Below, in pieces: positions 55,656 through 64,000 of a stretch of 64,000 nucleotides of DNA. The position numbers and the translations under genes were made by a program. Every line of letters starts with the position of its first letter. The first letter of the stretch is position 1. The DNA is from Gnetum montanum (Eukaryota; Streptophyta; Gnetopsida; Gnetales; Gnetaceae), in contig MNCI01008331.1 in assembly GCA_015680685.1 (NCBI GenBank), forward strand, positions 62,001-126,000, read 5' to 3'. Under the pieces are notes generated by a model. It did not search any database, had not been told where the DNA came from, and worked only from the letters and a program-made list of their open reading frames with translations.

Positions 55656-58330
55656 ATGGCTTCAACACTTAAAGAGAAGTTATTACCTACCAAAGAGCCA
55701 TAAAAGAGCCATGATAAGAGACATGATGATGAAGATTGGAGTGTGCCTATGCAAACAAGGATTTCATACATTCATATTGATCCATATTATCCTAATTTCA
55801 CATTTACAAGCAACCTTAATGGGGATGAACCTTGGCCACACACAAGAAGGATATCATGTGACTAAACACATGACTAGGCTGTATCAACCCATAGAAGCGC
55901 AAGTAAGATAGGATGTTGCCATGAAGACAAAACATGAAAATAGCAAAGGAAAGAAAGTTAACCACAATGTTGTCCTAGAAGAAATTAATGATGATGAATT
56001 CTTAATTAAGAAACTCCATCACAATCATGAATCCCATTTATAAATGCATATCATTCATCTAGAAGTACTTGTCAAGGTACAATTGCATTTAGCCCTTACA
56101 GAGACACTAAGAAGAGAGGCACAAGTCTCTAAACATAGGTAGAGCTCAAGGCCTAGAGCTTCTGTGGAACCACAAAGGGATGAATCAAATAGTCACATAA
56201 GGAGAACTAGTCAACACAATTCTCCAACTGCTTCTTCCTCCTCCTCATGATCATCAATAGACTCTAATAGAAGGGAATGAAGACATAGAGGTTACGATAG
56301 GGAAAGGTGAAGGGATTATGAAAGGAATGAATATCGTAGAAGGTATCTTGATGAAGAAGAAGATGCATTTAAACAAAGAAGAGACAAGATTAAGCATGAA
56401 GAAAGACAACTATGAGCACTAAAGGAGACTCCACTACAACAGAGCTTACAAACCCGATGATCATGAAGAACCCGTATTTGCCACTCATAGTATGATTAGT
56501 ATTAGGGAAGTAGTGTATATTCCAACCAAGCACATCATGGATAGTCACATCAAGTGACTAGACATGAATAACATTCCTAAATTTGAAAGTGGATATAATG
56601 TAGATCCACAACACCATCTTCAAGCATTTCATGATGCCTATGCCCTTCAAAATATTGAAAGTGAATGGCAGAAATTATAGTTGTTTTCCAAAACACTCAT
56701 CAAGGAGGTAGAGAGTTAGTATAGATCCTTAGAACCAAAGTTAATTTGAAGATGGAGTACCATGCTAGAGATTTTTAATGACAAGTATCAAACTTACTTA
56801 AGAGTATCAAATTTTAGAAAACAAATCCAAGGATGGAAGCAAAGAACACATGAATCCCTTGATGCGGCAATAGGTAGATACTATTCCTTACTGCATAGAT
56901 ATCCAAGCCATGGATTTTCACAAAGGGAACAATTCAGGCATATCATTGATAGGTTAAAAAACAAAACTAGAGATACCCTTGGGGTCTATGCCCAAGGAAG
57001 ATTATTAGAGATGGTTGTCCATCGAATTCAAAGGTTGATAGAAAAAGTGGCAAAAGAAGAAGAAGAGTTAAAGAAAAGAGAATCAGCTAAAGACTACCAT
57101 AGAGATTCTTTAATAAGGAAATGAAATGTCAGAATGTGCAATAAGCAATAAGATGAAACCTTAGAAGATATCATTCAATAGAAGAATCTACAAATTTAGA
57201 AATTAGTTAATAACATAGCAATAAAGGTAGAGAAAATGTGGGACTCAGTGGATGAGAGGTTTGCTACAACTCTCAAGATAGTAGAAGAAAGAAATGAACA
57301 AATGATAAACAAAGGTAAAAATAAGAAGAAGAGAAGAGATCATGGACGAGAAGGTTAGAAATAGAAAAGGAAAAGTTTCTATAGATGAGGAATGTACAAA
57401 TTCTAGTTTAGAAGAAGAGGAAGGATTCAAAGTGTATCAGTATGAGCTTTCTAAGGAATATTGCTACCTACTTGCAAGATTTTGGGGCATACACACTTAA
57501 CCCAAGATTTTTAGAAAGTAGATGCTAAGACAGTTACCTTATCCATAGGATAATCATAGACAACCATTCTAGTCAACATACTATCCAAGCAAAGCTTATC
57601 CTCAACTGCAAGAGCAATACCAATAGTAGTGACAATAATCACAAGCATGGGAAATACCTTTGTCGAGGAAATAATATCCATATAGAAAACTTGATCCTTA
57701 TGTAAATTACATCCAATGTCTAATCTCTTCAAGAAATTCTTTGGTTCATGCTTCTTCTCATTATTATCCATTGGAATATTATAGGTCCACTACTCCAAGG
57801 ATGAATCCCAATCCTTACACACATCAACCAATAGCTGGTTCATCAAACCAACCTTCCAATTCTCTAGCAATAGTACCACCACTAGCCATGCAGGGAGAAC
57901 TGCCATCACAATCATAGTAGAAAAATGTTGCTAGGGTAGTGAATATACAGAGAGAGGGTTAGACCAACAACACTAAATGAGAATCTCAAAAATGTCCTTT
58001 CTTTAAGACAAGTCTTAAAAAGATTGGTAGAATTAGGACTTTACTAAATTATGTTCCTCATTTGACAAATCCTTCGACAAATACTATGCTTTCACAAAAA
58101 CCGACTCAAAAACCTACAATTGTCATGTTAACTAAAATAGTATCAAATTAGATTAAGTTAAGATCACCTTCTAAGAAAATAATAGATCTAGAAATTCCTT
58201 TGATTTATTTATAAATCACTGGAAATTCACCATGTAAGACTCTACTAGAATCAGGTTCTGGCATTAACTTGATATCTCAAGAAACATACAAGGCATGGAA
58301 CCTATCACCCTTAAAGAAGTGCAACATAAA
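55656..58330 (+). pseudogene. Decayed Ty3/gypsy gag-protease region (element 3)
   Basis: A gag start is at about 55656 (MASTLKEKLLPTKEP), then an arginine/serine-rich part. The core IPKFESGYNVDPQHHLQAFH follows, then an open stretch 56762-57121 with RKQIQGWKQRTHESLDAAI and RYPSHGFSQREQF. A basic/acidic tail comes next. The protease remnant at about 58230-58290 reads TLLESGSGINLISQETY, where the catalytic aspartate of L-D-S-G is glutamate. Many stops are present. No reverse transcriptase follows. Confidence 0.75.
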
Positions 58331-59364
58331 AAGTGCACGTATGGACTGAAACTTCAGAATGTCAACATAATTTTTACACCATCCCATAACAGATGGGAGA
58401 AACAAGTGTGTGAATAAGAAGAAACAATAGTCACTAAATCAAAAGACACCTAGTGGCTGAAAGCTGAGAACATGAAATTGCCCCAAGACATGCAAGGAAA
58501 CATCTAAGTCACTTATTTACTCCAATTCCAAGAAAATGACCTAAATTGAGAATTTATAGAAGAATATCCTAAATTGTAATCATACACTAATGAATAGCAA
58601 AAATGGAGACTCAAAACTTGAATTTAAGAACAAAAGAAAAGTATAGTTGGATCTTCTAAAATGGAAAGATCATCTAGTCTAATGGGATATATATCCTCAA
58701 AAGATCATAATTCAATTATAATTAATGTCATATGGAATAATAAATGAAAAACTAAAACACTAAGGATGATAAATAAAAAACCTAGACTGTATAATCTAGG
58801 GGATATTGGGTTTATTTTTTGAACACTTACCCATGAGTTTAGTCATGAGGGAGATATCTTATCTTGACTTAGAAATTGATAAGTGCTTTTTAACTTTATT
58901 GTTTTCTAATTTTTTGGTTTATAATTCTTTGTTATACTTTCACATTTCTTACCAATTTTTACATTCTTTGATATCTTTTCATTCTTTTATACTTTTTCAT
59001 TTCTTAATCATTTGCTATTCTTTGATATCATTTTTTCTCTATTTTTCCAATTTTTTCTATGATTTTTCATCATTTGTCTTGTACATTTTTTTGTTGATTT
59101 GTCCAATAAAGTGCAAAGAAATAAAGTAAGATGTAGTCCCAATAAGGTAAAGATTGCTCTATATTATCAAATTACCAAAGGACTAACTTTATATATATAG
59201 TGAGACCGCATCATTAATCCACTCATTTCCAATAATAAGAGGTTCTTACCATAACCACAATGATATTCTTTTCACAATGAAACTAAAATAAACTTATGAT
59301 CATAATGCTTGGATAGAAAAGTGAAGAACCAAGTGGGAATGAAAAGGGTGTGACATCAAGGGGA
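58331..59364. other. No supported feature
   Basis: AT-rich. The 107-codon frame at 58806-59129 is a T-rich hydrophobic run without a recognisable domain. Confidence 0.4.
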
Positions 59365-59369
59365 CTTGT

Positions 59370-60536
59370 TGAGGAGTGGCGAGGTACCCCTACACTCAAC
59401 CATACGAATATGAGCGTTTCACACACGATCCGGTTGAACTTTGTAGATGGGCTAGTTGTGGTATCTAGACAGTTATCCTTAGGTTGCAATTCGTTGTCTT
59501 CCCATCTGGACTAGTGTTAACTTTGTCACTTATGGTTTAGTCTAGAATGAGGTGTATGATGTGTTCCTATACTACTGCTACTCCTGAATACAATGGGAAA
59601 TGATATTAACTAAGCTAAGAGAGAGAGGATGAGAGAGAATCTAAGCTAGCCTAAGTGCGATGAGCATCCGTTCCTCAATCATCCCAGTGAGAGGAAAAAT
59701 GAAAACTAAAATAAAAAATAACTCTAAAAAATTGCCTATCAGAGCTGTCTACCTCTTATTTATAGATGAGGAGATAGGTTGCAATATCGCGTACGTGATA
59801 TCGCGATTGACTAAATGGTGACTCATCACTTGTGGATTCCTTAGGACTACTATTATGAGTCTTATCCTATTACTAAGAGTGTGTTATTTTCTTGAGTTTT
59901 AATGAAAAATAAAAGTATGAGTATAATAAGTGCTATCTTACCATGTCACTGGAAAGACATGTTACCCATGCGTAAAGGTAGTCATTTGGTAAGGTTGACA
60001 TAGTAAAAATATAATAAATTCACAAAATAAAATTTTTAAGGATCCCACTAGAAAGACATGTTATCCATGCTTGCAAGTAGGAAGCTTCTCAAAAATCTTA
60101 AAAATAAGTACACTATTAATAAACTCCTTCCTTGAACTACATTATCAAGTGGTAATGCTTCTTGTAGCAGTGGTGGTCTTGTGGTTGCTAGTCTTGGAGA
60201 TGATATAATGCAATGTCACTTGAAGTGGTATGGACTTGGTTTGGATCTTATATGGAAATGCTAATGATCACTTTAACCATACATTACACACAAGGATTCA
60301 TTATGCCTATGGTAAGACACTTCATGTCCTAATTTCTGCAATCCCTTCTAAACCCATTTCACTTCACTGGTGTATTTAATCATAATTCTATGGTTTTGTA
60401 TAATATAGTATTATTTTTCCATTCTGGCAATACTAACAGGTATGCTCTACATTCAACTCCTTGAGTACCTACACATACTTGTAGGTGTGGTTATACAAGA
60501 GCACTAAGGGCTAGAGCTTGCTTTGGGAAGGATCCA
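59370..60536 (-). mobile_element. Solo LTR (1,167 bp) of the element 3 family
   Basis: Plus-strand ends are TGAGGAGTGGCGAGGTACCC and GGGAAGGATCCA. It is flanked by cttgt at 59365-59369 and 60537-60541. The minus strand carries TATAAATAAGAGG near 59756-59768 and ends in GGGGTACCTCGCCACTCCTCA-like sequence matching the LTR end at 55505. No internal sequence or primer site adjoins it. Confidence 0.7.
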
Positions 60537-60541
60537 CTTGT

Positions 60542-61469
60542 ATAACTCTTTTTTACCTCATACGTGATGACCAATTCCACATCATCTTATGCCTCCAAGA
60601 CACTTTAGCACTCAAGTTTACTTCCCATAAGTCTTTATATTTGACCATAACTTTGATAATTCTCAATCCATCTCCTATATATCTAATTGACCTTCATTGC
60701 CTAAGATTTCTTTCTTATGAACTTTGAACATTGAATTTTTGTAATTGAAGCATCATCTATAATTCATGATTCTTTAGACAACCTCTAAATCTTCTAAATT
60801 ATCCAATTAACATTATTTTTTCATAAAAATTCAGCAAATATTAAATTTTTTTAGTGATGATGTCATATCTACAATGTCTTATGACCTATGATGTTGAAGG
60901 TACAATGTCGCACATACAAAAAACTATATATATATGTAGGGAGTTAAAAATTTTTTTCATTCTACCATTTCAAAGCAAGGGGAGTTTTTGTAGTTTTTTA
61001 AAGCTCTAACATCCAAAATTCCCAGCTACCTAACTTCCTTACCATAACTACGATTTTTGTGATTCTAGAACCTTGTTGATCCTGGAATGCTCAACCTAGT
61101 CACAGGGGGTGCATTGCGTGTAGATAAGGAAAATTGAGCCAAAATGTTCTAATGCCTAGAAGATAATATAAAGGATAAGTATAAGAATATTTTAATTAAA
61201 TAATAAGATGAAAGCCAAATGGACTTCACCGATTCTCCTAACCAACCATTTAAGGGTAAAATAAATAAGAAAATGATAATTGTGAGAGGCCATAATAATT
61301 AAGATATAATCATTAAGGGTTTCTTTTTGAAATTTCTCTAACCCTACAATCATGATAAGAGCCATAACTAATGAAAAAAAAATAAAAACTAGATCAAACC
61401 AAGAATACAAGAAAGGATTATGAATTGTTAGGAACTAATTTGAAATCCTTTGGTAACCTTGATTCCTTA
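60542..61469. other. Possible LTR/leader of element 4
   Basis: It contains a TATA-like CTATATATATATGTAGGG near 60927-60945. No clear primer site or gene is seen. Confidence 0.3.
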
Positions 61470-64000
61470 ATGATTGCAAATGGCTCTAGAGAGACTCGCA
61501 ATAGAGGGACCCTCATAACCTAGTAGCAAAAGACCAAAAGGCTAAGGAAGAGAGCAAGTAGGGGAGCAAACTCCATAGGTAGAACATGTAGCAGAGGAGG
61601 CCTAATCATTTAGCATTCATCAACAGATCCCTGCTATTGAACAATTCATTCAAGTTGAAGTAGAGGCATCGCTAGCACCTAAACAAGGATAGCACCTCAC
61701 GCTATCAGTAGAATGCATTTAGGCTATCCTAGAAAAATCCATCATGTCCAAAGTCATTGTGGAGTTTAATTTTTGACTGTTCATGAAGATTACTTGTGAA
61801 GCTATTAAGACACAACTCTAGGCAAATCCTATATGGTCCACTCTTTTAAGTAATGCTGAATGGTACTTAGGAGAGGTATATTAGTTTTAGAAAAACAAGC
61901 AAGATGATGTAACAGTGAAGATTGAAGGAGTCTCAGTGTCATACTCTGTTGAAGTAATCACCAAGGCACTAAACATTCAAAATGTTAGAGCCAATGTTGC
62001 AAAAATATCTACAAGGTCTAACATAGACACAAAAAAGTTGTGGCTACAAAGAGCCTATGATAAGAAGGAACAAGATTACAACGAGCTAATTGTTGAAGAG
62101 AAAATTTACTTCAAGATTAGAACCTATCATCTATTTCCGACAAAAAGGCTCAATAGGATATCTACCTTCCCAGCAAAAGGAAGTGAAATTTTAATGGGAA
62201 AGTTCAATGTCAACATTGCCCATTTGCTCTTCCTAGAGATTCAAAGAAGGTTCGAGGAGAAGAAGGTGGGGAAACTTACATTTCCATTTCCTTGCATAAT
62301 TAGGAAGTTGTGCAAGCAAGCAAGGATCCTAGTCTATACAAATGATGTTCTAAGGAAAGCCCAGAATGCATCCTATGTAGAGATGTCAAAGCCAACATTA
62401 GCCAAGAAAGATAAACTAGAGAAGCCAATAGGTATGAGGGATCATAAGGTTCTACACCTGCTAGTAAAATTTCAACTACCAAATAGTAGCAACATGTAGG
62501 ACCTAGTAGGTCAACACTTGTAGGTGATAGGCCTTAATAACAAGCTTCACCACCATCACAAGACTATCAACCTTCAATGAGCCATCTATGAAAAATTAAA
62601 GACACTATTAGCTGGGAAACAAGAGAAGGTTCTGCCCTTTACAAAGTAAGAGATAGATTTGTAAGGCCTATGGTTTCCACAAGACATGCTAGTGAGTTGG
62701 TATCTTTGTAGGTAGGAGGAGAGGATGATTGGAAACATCAAATATCAAGGAACATTTCATCCTTCTAGGTGATGTTAGAAACTAGTGAAGGTATCATAGT
62801 TGTTATCATGTAACACCAAGATGTAGCAGGAGTAGTAGAGATTATAATTGATCATATCAAAGAATATTTTAATATTCTTGTTGTGCCATTGATTAATATT
62901 TTTGGAGCCAGAGATTCTTAAATAGTAGCCAAAACATCCATGACACCTGCAGAACATGAGGATGTCCTTGACAGATTGCTACATGAAAGCCAAGTGATGT
63001 AGAATCTCTTGGATATTCCTAGTTATATTACTGCAGTGTAGTTTGATCTGATAGTTACAAAAGAAAAGATGATAATGGTAGAAATAAGGGTAGAGCATAT
63101 CGAGAATGAAGTGTAGAGGCTACAAGCCGAATTAGCAACTCTAAGAACAAAAAGAAGGAACCTTGCACAATTTATAGCTTCAAATAAGCTCAAACAATTC
63201 AAGACTGATCAAGTTAGCTAGCTGATTGCCCAAAATATACAAGTGAAGATGGAGAGAGAAAAGGCTGTGTGGAACGCATTAGTAGCTGAAGCTTAGACAT
63301 ACACACATGTCAAAACTATCATTGCATTAGAAGAGGAGAATAGAAAGCTTGCTGCAAATAACACTAGGTTGATAGATATTAAGAAACAGAAGAAAATTCT
63401 CAAAAAAAGCATTCATTAGCTACAAGAATAGTTCATTTGTGTTAACCAAGATATGAACAAATTGTTATGACAGAACAAAACATTATTAATGGAAGAAGTA
63501 TGCACCATTTGCCAAAAGTTTGCAATTGAAATAAGTGCATGGAAGAACAATGTTAAAAACCATAAGAAGCTCAAAAAACATTTTAGAGATCATGTGGGTA
63601 TGTAAAAAGAGATCAACAAGAAGGAGATCTAGATGGAAAAGACCAAAATCAATTCCATCACTACACAAACACTATATTAATAGCCCATCCTAGATAGCCT
63701 GGCCCATGTCCACTAGGCCAAAATAAAAAATAAAGACCTGCAAATCAAGGATTTAATAGAGTACATGGGGTTAGCCAACCTTCAATACGTTAACCTAGTC
63801 ATGTTAATAGTAGGGTAGTGACACATGAGATTGAGTAGTAAGTAGCAGTCGTATATGCATTGTATGAGAAAGAGTTTGTAGATCAGAAGGATGCACTACA
63901 AAAATTACATGTGGCAAACTCTAAGCTAGAAATTATCAAGGCTAGCTACCAAGGGCAGAAAGATGTTGTAGCAAACTTAGCACATTAGATGTTTGATTAT
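61470..64000 (+). pseudogene. Decayed gag-like protein with plant transposon domain and coiled-coil tail (element 4)
   Basis: The longest open part is 61915-62499 (194 codons). Motifs include LNIQNVRANV, TYHLFPTKRLNRISTFPAKG, NVNIAHLLFLEIQRRF and KLTFPFPCIIRKLCKQARI. They follow the pattern of the plant putative transposon-protein domain ('RxxLxxI ... LxFPxLITxLC'). The frame extends upstream to about 61470 through a frame change near 61610. Downstream it runs to the window edge as a long charged coiled coil (RLQAELATLRTKRRN, IALEEENRKLAANN) broken by frequent TAG/TAA. It is incomplete at the right edge. It is a relative of the fragment at 40.3-40.8 kb. Confidence 0.5.

Noticed and set aside
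58806-59129. 107-codon hydrophobic open frame
   Set aside because: T-rich low-complexity DNA read in frame; no start context, domain or neighbours support it.

Overview
The window is AT-rich nuclear DNA from a large-genome seed plant. Multi-kilobase introns, dense and decayed Ty3/gypsy, copia-like, LINE and SINE debris, and one plant-type gene spread over about 30 kb suggest a gymnosperm or similar giant genome. The species cannot be read from the sequence. Only one functional protein-coding gene is supported.

Gene (20444-50029, minus strand): a PA-domain signal peptide peptidase-like (SPPL) intramembrane aspartic protease. I could trace 14 exons with GT-AG junctions and compatible phases, giving a 1,614-nt reading frame (537 codons plus stop) with no internal stop. 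It has a signal peptide, a lumenal PA domain and nine predicted membrane segments carrying the YD, GxGD and PAL motifs. About 95% of the locus is intron. The introns hold SINEs, a tRNA-Met-primed minisatellite LTR element and its relative, a copia reverse-transcriptase remnant, and a GC-rich LINE-derived block with assembly Ns.

Left flank (1-19.8 kb): two decayed minus-strand Ty3/gypsy gag-protease regions with LTRs of about 1.8 kb. The 5' LTR of the second copy holds a solo LTR of the same family (duplicated target ggtgt). That solo LTR holds a further solo LTR of a related family in the opposite orientation (duplicated target ccatg). The LTRs are full of short inverted motifs: GACTACGCTC/GAGCGTAGTC pairs in one family and self-complementary GCGTATACGC units in the other. 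A minisatellite of about 35 bp and a LINE-like 3' tail are also present.

Right flank (50-64 kb): a promoter region with a ~100-bp tandem duplication, a LINE ORF1 remnant, a plus-strand gypsy element with a tRNA-Asp-type primer site and gag-protease remnant, a minus-strand solo LTR with duplicated target cttgt, and a decayed gag-like reading frame with a plant-transposon domain and a coiled-coil tail that runs off the window.

Whole families are named from remembered protein motifs; no database search was run.
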